Origin: Nocardia mexicana NBRC 108244
Lineage (GTDB): Bacteria > Actinomycetota > Actinomycetes > Mycobacteriales > Mycobacteriaceae
NCBI RefSeq assembly: GCF_001613165.1
Contig: NZ_BDBV01000018.1
Coordinates: 1 to 64,000, forward strand
Reading direction: 5' to 3'
Length of the DNA: 64,000 nt
The notes under the pieces were generated by a model. It saw only the letters and a list, made by a program, of their open reading frames with translations, was not told the origin of the DNA and did no database searches. Shown one piece after another: positions 30,550 to 40,061 of the stretch. Within the stretch, counting starts at the first letter, position 1. Each line of letters opens with the position of its first letter. A program made the translations under genes and the position numbers.

Positions 30550-30873
30550 GTGAGCACGGTGACGGGGGTGCAGTACGACCCGGACGCGATGCGGGCTACG
30601 CAGCCGAAATTCGCGGCCTTGGCGGACACCGTGAAGACCGCGTTGACGGATCTGCAGCGGGTGATCGATGCCGAGGGGGAATGCTGGGGCGGCGATGAGA
30701 CCGGGCAGGCCTTCGCGAAGAACTACACGCCCGGCGTCACGGAGGGGACCGCGAACATCGAGAAGTTCGCGGGTGCGGTTACCTCGTTCGGAAACAAGGT
30801 GGTCTCGGCCGCGAACACTCTGCAGCAGGGCGAGCAGTCCAGTACCGGCTCCGTGAACCAGGTGCAGGCCTGA
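30550..30873 (+). CDS. WXG100 family type VII secretion target
   Basis: A 107-residue ESAT-6-like helical hairpin protein with the turn motif ECWGGDETGQAF (a WGG variant of WXG) near residue 46. It starts at a GTG with AGGA 5 nt upstream. Its stop overlaps the start of the giant toxin gene (TGATG), so it is almost certainly the secretion partner that dimerises with the toxin's N-terminal helical domain and guides it to an ESX machine. No ESX core genes are present in the window. Confidence 0.9.
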   Translation: MSTVTGVQYDPDAMRATQPKFAALADTVKTALTDLQRVIDAEGECWGGDETGQAFAKNYTPGVTEGTANIEKFAGAVTSFGNKVVSAANTLQQGEQSSTGSVNQVQA

Positions 30874-33800
30874 TGGGGATCGAAATCCCGGACAGCCTGC
30901 AGTGGGTTGCGAAATGGGTGCTCGGCGCGGGTGATTGGCCGGACGGCGACGAGACGGCCATGCGGCGAGTCGCCGACGCGTGGTCGACCGCCGCGACCAC
31001 CCTCGGGGGGCTCGACGACGACGCCGGGCAGGTCATCGGCCAGGTCCTGGCCGCGATCGACACCGGGCAGACGCACGATGCGATCAGTCAGGCGTGGCAG
31101 CAGCTCGCGGGTAAAGAGGGAGCGCTGCAGGGGCTCGTCAAATACTGCGAGAAACAGGCCGAGCTACTCGACGACGGCGCCAACGATATCGAGCACACCA
31201 AGCTGACGATCATCGCGACGATGATCATCACGGCCGCTCAGATGGCCTGGGCGGTGACGGGTGTGGGCGCCGCCGTCAGCGCGGCGGCTCGGACGGCGGC
31301 GCAGGTCACCATCCGGATGGCGATCCGTGCGTTGATCCAGCGGATGCTGTCGCGCGCGGGCGCCAAGGCGATCGCCCGCGCGGCGTTGCTGGAGGCGGGG
31401 AAGGGCGCGCTGGAAGAGGGCGGCGTCGATCTCGGTGCGCGGCTGGTCCAGGTGGCCAAGGGCGACCGTTCGACCGACAAGTTCGGGCTCGGCGAGTCGA
31501 TCCAGGCCACGGTCGGCGGCGCCGTCGGCGGTGCGGTGGGCGGCGGGCTCGGCAAGAGCGGCATCGGGGAGGTGGCCGACGATACCGCGGGTAGTGCCGT
31601 CGGTCGCTTCGCAGGGAAGGCGGTGACGGAGACCGGCAGCGAACTGGCCTCCGACGTCGCCGGGCAGGCGGCCTCCTCGGCGTACGGCGCCGCCTTCCTC
31701 GGCCAGGAGTTCAAGCTCGATCTCGGCGCCGACAGCCTCGTCAACGCGGGTGTCGGAGGCGTACACAGCGCCGCGACGGACGGCGGGGGCGGCAACACCG
31801 ACTCCGGAGGATCCCCGGATCCGGGCGGCAACACCGATACGGGCAGTAACACCGGGCAGGGCGGTAACACCGACACCGGCGGCAACACCGGCTCGGGCGC
31901 GCCCAATCCGTCGGGTTCACAGTCGGGGGGCTCCGACTCGGGCTCCGGCGGGCCGACGCCCACGCAACCGTCCGGAAGCACCGGCAGCGGCACCCAGCCA
32001 TCGGGCACCCACAGCACCGGCGCCTCCGACGGCGGTGCCGGGAGCACGGGGAGCCAATCGTCGGGTTCCACAGGCAACAGCGGCGCGGGTGACGGGGGGA
32101 CCGGCAGCCAACCATCAGGCTCGACAGGCAATAGCGGCGCAGGCGACGGCGGGACCGGCAGCCAACAGTCGGGTGGCAGCGCACACGGCGGTGGAGCCGA
32201 CAGCGGCACCCAATCACCGGGCTCCTCCAGCGGCCCCACCGACAGCGGCAGCGCAGGCAGTCATTCGTCAGGCTCGACCAGCGGCCCCACCGACAGCGGC
32301 AGCGGCTCCCAATCATCAAGTGACACAAGCGGAAGCACACCCGCCAACGGGGTCGACAGCGGTACCGGCACCCAGCCATCAGGGACCAGCGGCGGCTACA
32401 CCGGCAGTGGACCCGACAGCAGCACGAGCACCGGATCCGACAGCAGCACAGGCAGTCAGCACTCAGGCGGCAGCACCCACAGCGGTGAATCCGACAGCGG
32501 CACCGGCAGTCAGCCATCAGGCTCCACCGGCGGCCACGCTGGCAGCGGATCCGACGGCAACACGGGCGGCCAACCGTCAAGCGGCACAGGCACACCGTCG
32601 TCGGGTGGCATAAGCGACGGTGGCGGTACAGGGAGCCATTCGTCAGGGCCCACCGGCGGGCAATCGGAGGGTGACACCAGCGGCACTACCGGCACCAGCG
32701 GCGTGGGCGCCCAATCATCGGGCGCGACAGGCGGATCCGACGGCAGCACCGGCGGCCAGCCGTCCGGTGGCGCAATCGGCAGACCACCCGGCGCGGGGTT
32801 CGACGGCGGCACCGGTGCACAAAGTTCAAGCTCCCCCAGCGGGACGACCGACGGCGGTAGCGCAGGCCCCCAGCCCTCGGGCACTGCAGGCGGCAACGCT
32901 CCGGGTAGCGGATTCGCGAGCAGCACCGGCAGTCAACCGTCAGGCTCCACCGGCGGCCATGCAGGCAGCGGATCCGACGGCGACACGACCAGCCACGCAG
33001 CGGGCCCGGCAAGTAGCCCAGGCAGTGGATCCGACAGCCCCGGAGGCAATCAGCCATCCGGTGGCACAAGCGGAAGTACGCACGGCAGCAGTGGTACGGG
33101 CGCTCAATCATCGGGCACCGCGAGCGGCACCGCAGCCGACAGCACCGGCAACCAACCGACGGGCTCGCCGAACGACGGCGCCGACCCAGGCACCCGACCG
33201 CCAACCTCCCCCAGCAGCAGCCCCATAGGCGGCACGACCAGCGAATCCAGCGGCGGCCAGCCATCAGGTGGCCCAGGCGGAAACCCCCCGGGCACAGGAG
33301 TCGACAGCGGCACCGGCACGCAACCGTCGGGTCCTGCGAGTGGCACGGCTGACAGCAGTACGACCAGCCACGCAGCGGGCCCGGCAAGTAGCCCAGGCGG
33401 TGGATCCGACAGCCCCGGAGGCAATCAGCCATCCGGTGGCACAAGCGGAAGTACGCACGGCAGCGGTGGTACGGGCGCTCAATCGTCAGGCACCGCGAGC
33501 GGCAACTCGGCGGGCGGCACCACAGCCGACAGCACCGGTAGCCAACCGACGGGCTCGCCAAACGGCGGCGCCGACCCAGGCACCCGACCGCCAAGTTCCC
33601 CCAGCAGCCCCATAGGTGGCGCGACCGACAGCGGCACACAACCGCCGGGCAACACGAGCGGCGCACCCGACGGCGGGGGGAGCACCGGGTCGAGCCCGCA
33701 CGCATCCGGCAGCCAACCCACGGGCTCGACGGGCGGCGGCGCCGATCCGAGCGCCCGGCCGCCCGGCTCCGTTGGCAGCGGTCCCACGGGTGGCGCGACC

Positions 33801-36800
33801 GACAGCGGCACACAACCGCCGGGCAACACGAGCAGCGCATCCGACGGCGGGGGGAGCACCGGGTCAGGGCCGAACGTGTCCGGCAGCACCGCTTCCCCCA
33901 CGGGACCCGCGCCGACAAGCACGCACGACTCCGGTGCGACCACTCAGGCGACGCCCCAGCAGTCACCCACCGGCCCCGCACAGGGCACCGGCGGAACTCC
34001 GGGGCACAGCGATACCGGTTCGCCACAACACAATTCACCATCGAGCACCGCAGGATCTCCCACGCCATCGACCGGCGCCGGCTCCACGCCAACAGCCGCC
34101 GAGGGCCCTGTATCGCCGACCAATTCCGGTGCAGCCCAGGACACTCCGGCCCAGTCGACACCAGACACGTCGCCACAGAACGGCCCCGGAACCAACCCCC
34201 CTGTCGGCCAGCACAACCCATCGGCCACAACGGGTTCCACCCCGTCCGGCACCGGCCCGACCTCCGCCGACGCGTCGAGCCTGGACCTCCCATCGCAGGA
34301 CACGACTCCGCCCCGCACACCGACCGCCGACGCCTCCGGTCTCGACCTGCCACCACAGGCGACCCCACCCGGGACCGCGAACACCGGCACCTCCAGCCTG
34401 GACCTACCACCAACCCAAACGCCTGGAACCACCCCCAGCTCGGACGTACCGCCCCAGGGCGCAACTACTCCCCGCACACCGGACACCGGCACCTCCAGCC
34501 TGGACCTATCGCCGACCCAAGCGGCGGGAACCAGCCCCGGCTCGGACCTGCCCTCGCAGGGCACGATTACTCCCCACGCACCGGACACCGGGGCCTCCAG
34601 CCTGGACCTACCCCCGAATCAGAGCACCGGCACCAGCCCCCATGCTTCGGGCACCGCCAACCAGGGCCTGGACCTGCCGCCGCACGACACGGCTCCGGCA
34701 CCGTCCCGCCCTGACCAAACCTCCTCCGGATCCAGCCTCGACCTCCCCACCCAAAACTCCGGCCCGACAACACAACCCACTGCCTCAGGCTCGGACCTGC
34801 CGCCGCACGGCACCACTCCACAGCCGAGCCACCCCACCGGAGCCTCGAGCCCCGATCTTCCTCCACACGACACCGGCGCACCCAGCCAACCGAACCCTGC
34901 GAATTCCCACGGCGGCCAACAGGATTCGACACTGCCCTCCACAACCCCCACCGGCCCGGACGCGGGACCGACCTCCACCCACGCCAGCTCGACCGCCACC
35001 GACACTCCCCCGACGACTTCATCCGGCTCACCGGCGATGGGCGGCGTCGGCTCCCCAACCGGCGACGCGGGCCAACGCTCCAACGCACCCACCCACACCC
35101 CCTCTACGGAGGCGCCGAGCACGAGCACCCCGGTCCAACCACGCACCGACACGGGAACGCCACCATCCCGCCCGGACCCCGGACCGCAGCGCACCGAAAC
35201 CCCGTCTGCACCAACTCGTTCCACCCCGGAGACCCCCACTTCACCGAACCGGTCCGAAACCGGCCAACCACGCCCCGAGACCACACGCGCCGACTCCACA
35301 CCCCGGCCGATCTCGACCCCACCTCGGAGCACCGAGCCGCAATCAACCTCTCGCGAGGGCACTGCACACGACCGGAAGCCGCAGGATCACCTGGAGCGTC
35401 CGCGGTCTGCAACTCCGCCGATCGCGACAGCCACACCAACTCCGAGCTCGACACCTCCTGTGGAGGCTCCGGGAGGCCTGTTCTCTCGATTCCGATCCGA
35501 TCACAGCGACGACAACCAGCAGGCAGGACAGCCCGACGCCACTCCGAGCGTATTCAGCCCGGATACCACCGACTCCGATCCGCGAAAAGCCCCTGTGGAG
35601 GGCCGCGCTTACTACGCCAACCCACGGTTCCAAGACTCGGCCGCCGCGGAGGCGTACGCGCGCAAGCATTCCGCATATCTGAACGATGCAATGGACATAC
35701 GGCGGAAATCCATTGATCACCCGGAGATCTCACGCCTGCGATTGGAAGAGATAGCCGTAATTCGGCACAACCAGTTCGATCCGTTGAACGAGAACGTCAA
35801 CAAGGCCACACGTGACGGCGACACCGGACTTCTCGAGGAGTACGACACCGAGATCCGTGCGCTGATCAACGCGTACAACAAGCTGCCGGACTATCACGGG
35901 ACCGTCCATCGATCGCTGCGCTTCTACGACACCGGCAAGCTGCAGAAGTTCCTCGCCGCGTACGAGCGTGGCTATACGCCTACCGACCCTGGGTTCGCAT
36001 CTACCGATAAGGACGCCCGCCTCGGAAACATCCCGATGGGGACCAAGGTCGAGCTTGTAATCCAATCACGCCACGGCAAAGATATATCCTGGGCCAGTAG
36101 CGATCAGGATGAAGTGGTATTCCCGCCGGGGAATCGATTTCTCGTCGAGCACCGCAGCTTCGTCGAATCGCCCAACCCTGCCGAAAGCAAGTACGTTATC
36201 CATCTGACAGATCTAGGAAGGGATTCCGATGGCGATCACTCCGGAGGAGAACAGGCGAATAGCACGGGAACTCCTCGGTCCCACGATGGAGGACGAGATC
36301 ACGGATCCGGAGCTCCGCGCGAGGGTGGAACGCGATCAGGCTTGGCTACAAGAGCTGGAGACGAAGGAGGGATCGGGGCCGACAGAGCAGCAGCTCAAGA
36401 ACTGGGACCGCTGGCTGGACTCCGAGCTGAATCGGATCGATCGGGAGACGGACACCGACCCGAAGTAGCCCCAAACTCCGATGACGGCCGACCGAACCGT
36501 TCATCGCGACCAGTCGATACTCCTCCCGAACCCCCGTACCGACACGGCTTCGACCCCGACACTCAGAAATACGTCGCACGCCACAACGACGGTCGGTTGA
36601 TAACACCCGACCCGATGTACGGCGGCATGTACAGCCCCGAGATTCGTCGGTACCAGCCGACCTGGGAAGAGATCCAGGCCGCGAAGGCGCATCCGCCGGG
36701 TGAGAGCCCCGACGACATTCAGATCCGTCAGTACCAGGAGGCTCAGCGGGCACAAGCCGAGGCGGCACGTGCGGAACAGGCAAGCGCGCAGGATCATTCA

Positions 36801-39800
36801 CTCCCACGCAATTCTTCGAGCACACGCGACACCGGACCGGAGGCTCCGGTCGACCGGGCTCCGACGCACACCGCTTCCCCCTCGAACCCGCAGCCCGACA
36901 CGGCCTCGACGCCTGATCGATCCGATTCCCCGCCGCGCTGGGCGCACCACGATCCCAACCACCACGTGAACTCGGCCCGTCTGCCCGACTGGTGGCCGCA
37001 GCCGAACAACTCACCCACCCGCGGGCCGGAACAGGGTTCTGCCCCAACGCATTCCACTCCGTCACCGCAACGCCCGGACATCACATCGCGACCCGCACCG
37101 AGCGAACACCTCACTCGTGCACCGGAATCCGCACCTCCGCAGGATCCGGGGCGTCGGCAGCGGCCGAACAATCCGATGCCGCCCCACACCCCGGTCACCC
37201 CACAGCACCACGGCCGACCCAACGATTGGGGCCAACCCCCGGCCCCACGGCAGCCGCATCAGACTCCACCTGTCGCACCGCACAACATGCAGCCGGGACC
37301 GCACCACACACCACACCATCCGGCGACTCCGACTCCACCGCATCGTGCGGCCCCACCACAGCGCCCGCACTCTCCGGCACCTACCCCAGATATGCAACGG
37401 GCAGCCGAGGCTCGGCAGGCACGCGAGTCATACCGCAACCACCCACCGGAGAACGGCCGCACCACACCCGTCACGAATGGCCGAGGCTCCAATACATCTC
37501 CGGCTTACGACGTACGCCGCTACCCGAATGCCCCGGGCGGACCGATCACAGTGGTCAGAGTCCGCGTCCACGTCACCGCGGACGGCCATATCCCCCCACA
37601 CGCAGTCAACCAACTGTGGGAGAACATGCAGCTGGCTTCCGATCTCGGATTCAACCGGGGCCAGCAACTGCTCGGTGGCGACCGCATCCTCCTGGACATC
37701 GTCCACACCGCGGACGCGAGTGCGGCAGACATGCAGGTCCACGTCGGTGATACGACGGGCAGACCCAATACGGTGCACCCGAACACCGATATCGCAACCC
37801 TCGCCAACAACGTGCGCGATCAGCTCGGCTTGCCACCATCCGCCGCCCCCGGCTTGAGCCTCGATGACATCCGGCAGCTCAGCAACGACATCGCACACGC
37901 AAATACGACGGCCCCATTCGAAAGTCCGGCAGAACGAAGAGTATTCGGACCTCACCGTCTCCAGGGTGTCGAGCGTCCCGAGTACCAGACCGATGTCGAA
38001 GACGCGCTCCGTGACGGAGACCGATTCCTGGTCGGAGCCGATCCTCGGACCAACTCGTATGGGCGACTCATCAACGATGGCGGGCCTGCCGTTCCTGGAC
38101 GGAGCAATAACTGCCTCGACTGCTCCTTGTCGGCTTTGTCTTCGTTCCATGGCCGCCCTGAGGTATCCGCGCCGCGCTGGCGGGATCTGTTGCCCGACAA
38201 CTCCCCCGATACCACCAGCGGTGAGGTCGGCGGGCCGCAGCGGGCTGCCAACTGGATCGGCGGTAGCTGGCAGGATTTCAACAACGGTCGCTCGGTTCCC
38301 GAGCAATTCGATGCGCTACACAATTGGGTCAGCCAGATGGGCCCGGGTTCCTCGGCACTGGTCATCAACTCGTGGCAGGCGGGCGGCAGTCACGCGACGG
38401 TCCTGGTGTACCCCCACGGCGCCAGCGGACCGGTCTGGTGGGATCCCCAGGCGGGCACTATGTCCGACCAGCCACCACAGGGCATGGTCAACCGGAGTAA
38501 CGGCCTGCACTTCATGACAACACCCCCTCAGCAAGGAGCAGGTAATGCCGGAACTGCACAACAGGGAGCAAGTGGAGCGCTATCTGGCGGAGATCTTCAG
38601 TCCCAATCGCACGTATCAGATGCTGGAGTTCCCGCACGGATGGGTGTGCACCCCGACGCTGACGCAGGAGGAGATCGCAGCGGGCCAGGACGTGGGCCTG
38701 ACGAAGCTGGCGGTGGACTCCCGAACGGGGACGGTGATCGAGTACCCCAGCTGGGCACCAGAGATGGTGGCGGAGGACTACATCGAGGCGATGCAGACCG
38801 GACGACCCCCGATCGGCCGACAGGTGTACCCACGCCAGTGGCGAGTGACCTACCGTCGCATGCAGGAGACTCCGGAGACAATCGAGTACCGGGTGACAGT
38901 CGAGTCGCAGGCACAGCCACCGGAACCGAGCGAGGAGTATCCGCTGTTGATCAACAAGCAGACTCTGACCTATCAAGGGACCGGCCATCTGGCGGGGATC
39001 GTGCTCGCGTGGGCAGAGATGCAGAGCTCCCGGGACGGGACGTGGCCGGAACAGGGGACGTTCGAGGAGTAGATGAAACATCCGCTCCTGCAACTTCTTC
39101 TACTGACGCAAGGCACGGAGACCTCAGTGCAGGTGCAGTCCCAGGCACAACCTCCGGAGCCGAGCGCGGAGTACCGGCTGGCGATCAACAAGAACACTCT
39201 CAACTACCAGGGAGCCGGCCCGATGGCGGGGAACGTGCTCGCGTGGGCGGAGCTGCAGAGCTCCCGGGACGGGACCTGGCCGGAACAGGGGACGTTCGAG
39301 GTGTAAGCGATTCACGACAGGCGTCTCCCGCAGCCACCGACGTCACCAGTGATGTCGGCCGTACGGGAGAGAGCGCTCCCCAGCCGGGACAGGGCCCGTC
39401 CGAAACCGACCGAGGTAAGCCTGACGAGGACTCCGACTCGACACCTAACGAGCCACCCGCTGATCCGCCCTCTGATGGAGACGGACTCGAAAGCTCGCCG
39501 AATGAGCCGAGATTCCGGCAGGTCGATGTCGATGATCCGGAGATTCAGCATCTGGCCGATATGCAGATCCAGGTCCGTCGCGCAGCGAACGTCGGTTGGA
39601 AAACGATGGGTGGTGCACTCGAATACAGTGTCGGCGAGCTATCCGGTTCGTTTGCCGGATTCAGCGGTCAGGCCGATATAGAGACAAGGGCAGGCAATCG
39701 GTCGGATCTGCCGGAAATCGCACCTCCGACACAGACCAATTCGATAATGCCCGACCCTGCCCCGCCGAACGGATTCCGACCGAATGACGCCGAAAACAAT

Positions 39801-40049
39801 ATGTTGGAACACCTGCACCGTGAGCTGCAAGAGGCATATCCCCTCGGACCGGATGGCACCAGCCCGGCATCGGGTAGAGTAACTTTGTTCTCCGAGCAGA
39901 CCCCATGCGACTCTTGTCTACCCACCATCAAGGCCTTTCAACGCATGTACCCGAACCTGGAAATCGATGTCCTCTTCGTGACGCCGTATCCGCCCGTACG
40001 GAAAGACCGGCCCACACTGCAGACGCGAGAAGAACGCCAAGGCCAGTAG
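30873..40049 (+). CDS. giant type VII polymorphic toxin with three toxin domains
   Basis: One uninterrupted frame of 3058 residues. Residues 1-300 are a WXG100-like, CpnT-type helical N-terminus with a hydrophobic stretch near 109-160. From 300 to about 1130 the sequence is Gly/Ser/Thr-rich; from 1130 to 1560 it is Pro/Thr-rich with repeated SSLDLPP. Three toxin domains follow. (1) An ADP-ribosyltransferase at about 1576-1786: Arg1680 in TVHRSLRF, Ser1710-Thr1711 in GFASTD, and QDE ending at Glu1747. (2) A papain-fold Tox-PL/glutamine deamidase-like domain at about 2400-2535: Cys2414 and Cys2417 in NCLDC, His2507 in GSHATVL, Asp2524 in WWDPQAG. (3) A zinc deaminase at about 2950-3050: DAE at 2972-2974, PCDSC with Cys3012 and Cys3015. 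Candidate immunity genes lie within the frame after toxins 1 and 2. Such loci normally have one toxin tip followed by orphan tips, so whether a single 3058-residue protein is made is open. Confidence 0.82.
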   Translation: MGIEIPDSLQWVAKWVLGAGDWPDGDETAMRRVADAWSTAATTLGGLDDDAGQVIGQVLAAIDTGQTHDAISQAWQQLAGKEGALQGLVKYCEKQAELLDDGANDIEHTKLTIIATMIITAAQMAWAVTGVGAAVSAAARTAAQVTIRMAIRALIQRMLSRAGAKAIARAALLEAGKGALEEGGVDLGARLVQVAKGDRSTDKFGLGESIQATVGGAVGGAVGGGLGKSGIGEVADDTAGSAVGRFAGKAVTETGSELASDVAGQAASSAYGAAFLGQEFKLDLGADSLVNAGVGGVHSAATDGGGGNTDSGGSPDPGGNTDTGSNTGQGGNTDTGGNTGSGAPNPSGSQSGGSDSGSGGPTPTQPSGSTGSGTQPSGTHSTGASDGGAGSTGSQSSGSTGNSGAGDGGTGSQPSGSTGNSGAGDGGTGSQQSGGSAHGGGADSGTQSPGSSSGPTDSGSAGSHSSGSTSGPTDSGSGSQSSSDTSGSTPANGVDSGTGTQPSGTSGGYTGSGPDSSTSTGSDSSTGSQHSGGSTHSGESDSGTGSQPSGSTGGHAGSGSDGNTGGQPSSGTGTPSSGGISDGGGTGSHSSGPTGGQSEGDTSGTTGTSGVGAQSSGATGGSDGSTGGQPSGGAIGRPPGAGFDGGTGAQSSSSPSGTTDGGSAGPQPSGTAGGNAPGSGFASSTGSQPSGSTGGHAGSGSDGDTTSHAAGPASSPGSGSDSPGGNQPSGGTSGSTHGSSGTGAQSSGTASGTAADSTGNQPTGSPNDGADPGTRPPTSPSSSPIGGTTSESSGGQPSGGPGGNPPGTGVDSGTGTQPSGPASGTADSSTTSHAAGPASSPGGGSDSPGGNQPSGGTSGSTHGSGGTGAQSSGTASGNSAGGTTADSTGSQPTGSPNGGADPGTRPPSSPSSPIGGATDSGTQPPGNTSGAPDGGGSTGSSPHASGSQPTGSTGGGADPSARPPGSVGSGPTGGATDSGTQPPGNTSSASDGGGSTGSGPNVSGSTASPTGPAPTSTHDSGATTQATPQQSPTGPAQGTGGTPGHSDTGSPQHNSPSSTAGSPTPSTGAGSTPTAAEGPVSPTNSGAAQDTPAQSTPDTSPQNGPGTNPPVGQHNPSATTGSTPSGTGPTSADASSLDLPSQDTTPPRTPTADASGLDLPPQATPPGTANTGTSSLDLPPTQTPGTTPSSDVPPQGATTPRTPDTGTSSLDLSPTQAAGTSPGSDLPSQGTITPHAPDTGASSLDLPPNQSTGTSPHASGTANQGLDLPPHDTAPAPSRPDQTSSGSSLDLPTQNSGPTTQPTASGSDLPPHGTTPQPSHPTGASSPDLPPHDTGAPSQPNPANSHGGQQDSTLPSTTPTGPDAGPTSTHASSTATDTPPTTSSGSPAMGGVGSPTGDAGQRSNAPTHTPSTEAPSTSTPVQPRTDTGTPPSRPDPGPQRTETPSAPTRSTPETPTSPNRSETGQPRPETTRADSTPRPISTPPRSTEPQSTSREGTAHDRKPQDHLERPRSATPPIATATPTPSSTPPVEAPGGLFSRFRSDHSDDNQQAGQPDATPSVFSPDTTDSDPRKAPVEGRAYYANPRFQDSAAAEAYARKHSAYLNDAMDIRRKSIDHPEISRLRLEEIAVIRHNQFDPLNENVNKATRDGDTGLLEEYDTEIRALINAYNKLPDYHGTVHRSLRFYDTGKLQKFLAAYERGYTPTDPGFASTDKDARLGNIPMGTKVELVIQSRHGKDISWASSDQDEVVFPPGNRFLVEHRSFVESPNPAESKYVIHLTDLGRDSDGDHSGGEQANSTGTPRSHDGGRDHGSGAPREGGTRSGLATRAGDEGGIGADRAAAQELGPLAGLRAESDRSGDGHRPEVAPNSDDGRPNRSSRPVDTPPEPPYRHGFDPDTQKYVARHNDGRLITPDPMYGGMYSPEIRRYQPTWEEIQAAKAHPPGESPDDIQIRQYQEAQRAQAEAARAEQASAQDHSLPRNSSSTRDTGPEAPVDRAPTHTASPSNPQPDTASTPDRSDSPPRWAHHDPNHHVNSARLPDWWPQPNNSPTRGPEQGSAPTHSTPSPQRPDITSRPAPSEHLTRAPESAPPQDPGRRQRPNNPMPPHTPVTPQHHGRPNDWGQPPAPRQPHQTPPVAPHNMQPGPHHTPHHPATPTPPHRAAPPQRPHSPAPTPDMQRAAEARQARESYRNHPPENGRTTPVTNGRGSNTSPAYDVRRYPNAPGGPITVVRVRVHVTADGHIPPHAVNQLWENMQLASDLGFNRGQQLLGGDRILLDIVHTADASAADMQVHVGDTTGRPNTVHPNTDIATLANNVRDQLGLPPSAAPGLSLDDIRQLSNDIAHANTTAPFESPAERRVFGPHRLQGVERPEYQTDVEDALRDGDRFLVGADPRTNSYGRLINDGGPAVPGRSNNCLDCSLSALSSFHGRPEVSAPRWRDLLPDNSPDTTSGEVGGPQRAANWIGGSWQDFNNGRSVPEQFDALHNWVSQMGPGSSALVINSWQAGGSHATVLVYPHGASGPVWWDPQAGTMSDQPPQGMVNRSNGLHFMTTPPQQGAGNAGTAQQGASGALSGGDLQSQSHVSDAGVPARMGVHPDADAGGDRSGPGRGPDEAGGGLPNGDGDRVPQLGTRDGGGGLHRGDADRTTPDRPTGVPTPVASDLPSHAGDSGDNRVPGDSRVAGTATGTERGVSAVDQQADSDLSRDRPSGGDRARVGRDAELPGRDVAGTGDVRGVDETSAPATSSTDARHGDLSAGAVPGTTSGAERGVPAGDQQEHSQLPGSRPDGGERARVGGAAELPGRDLAGTGDVRGVSDSRQASPAATDVTSDVGRTGESAPQPGQGPSETDRGKPDEDSDSTPNEPPADPPSDGDGLESSPNEPRFRQVDVDDPEIQHLADMQIQVRRAANVGWKTMGGALEYSVGELSGSFAGFSGQADIETRAGNRSDLPEIAPPTQTNSIMPDPAPPNGFRPNDAENNMLEHLHRELQEAYPLGPDGTSPASGRVTLFSEQTPCDSCLPTIKAFQRMYPNLEIDVLFVTPYPPVRKDRPTLQTREERQGQ
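32986..33619 (+). repeat. in-frame DNA duplication within toxin linker
   Basis: A segment of about 250 bp at 32986-33237 is repeated almost exactly at 33361-33619, offset by 375 bp (125 codons). A shorter repeat of about 45 bp (GGCGCGACCGACAGCGGC start) occurs at 33617 and 33791, offset 174 bp. All offsets are multiples of three, so the Gly/Ser-rich frame is kept. Confidence 0.85.
36229..36468 (+). CDS. candidate immunity protein for the ADP-ribosyltransferase toxin, nested in toxin frame
   Basis: A 79-residue acidic, helical protein (ENRRIARELLGPTMEDEI, LKNWDRWLDSELNRIDRE) read in the +1 register inside the giant toxin frame. AGGAAGGG lies 6 nt before its ATG, and it starts right after the last conserved part of the ART domain. 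That is exactly where an immunity gene is expected. Its amino-acid composition is normal, while the toxin frame across the same bases is low-complexity (Gly/Ser/Arg/Asp). I do not recognise the family. The immunity function is inferred from position, size and charge. Confidence 0.62.
   Translation: MAITPEENRRIARELLGPTMEDEITDPELRARVERDQAWLQELETKEGSGPTEQQLKNWDRWLDSELNRIDRETDTDPK
38545..39072 (+). CDS. candidate immunity protein for the papain-fold toxin, nested in toxin frame
   Basis: A 175-residue soluble acidic protein (EQVERYLAEIFSPNRTYQML, GWVCTPTLTQEEIAAG, DSRTGTVIEYPSWAPEMVAE). It is read in the +1 register within the giant toxin frame. AGGAGC precedes its ATG by about 8 nt, and it begins just after the Tox-PL domain ends. 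Its real-protein composition contrasts with the Gly/Asp/Arg low-complexity product of the toxin frame across the same DNA. Its last 57 residues are duplicated in the next gene. The family resembles small immunity proteins associated with Tox-PL toxins of actinomycetes. The role is inferred. Confidence 0.78.
   Translation: MPELHNREQVERYLAEIFSPNRTYQMLEFPHGWVCTPTLTQEEIAAGQDVGLTKLAVDSRTGTVIEYPSWAPEMVAEDYIEAMQTGRPPIGRQVYPRQWRVTYRRMQETPETIEYRVTVESQAQPPEPSEEYPLLINKQTLTYQGTGHLAGIVLAWAEMQSSRDGTWPEQGTFEE
39073..39306 (+). pseudogene. partial duplicate of the papain-toxin immunity gene
   Basis: A 77-residue frame starting directly after the stop of the preceding gene. Its last 57 residues (39133-39306) copy the C-terminus of that gene (38899-39072): QSQAQPPEPSAEYRLAINK against ESQAQPPEPSEEYPLLINK, then a shared SSRDGTWPEQGTFE. 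The offset is 234 bp, exactly the length of this frame, so a tandem duplication is likely. The N-terminal 20 residues are unrelated and hydrophobic. It may be a decayed copy or a recombination remnant of a lost orphan module. Confidence 0.65.
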
Positions 40050-40061
40050 AAGGGAGCACCC

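Noticed and set aside
33616..35682. 688-codon frame overlapping the toxin linker in another register
   Set aside because: Low-complexity Pro/Arg/Thr product caused by the repetitive linker; no ribosome site and no conserved domain, unlike the nested immunity candidates.
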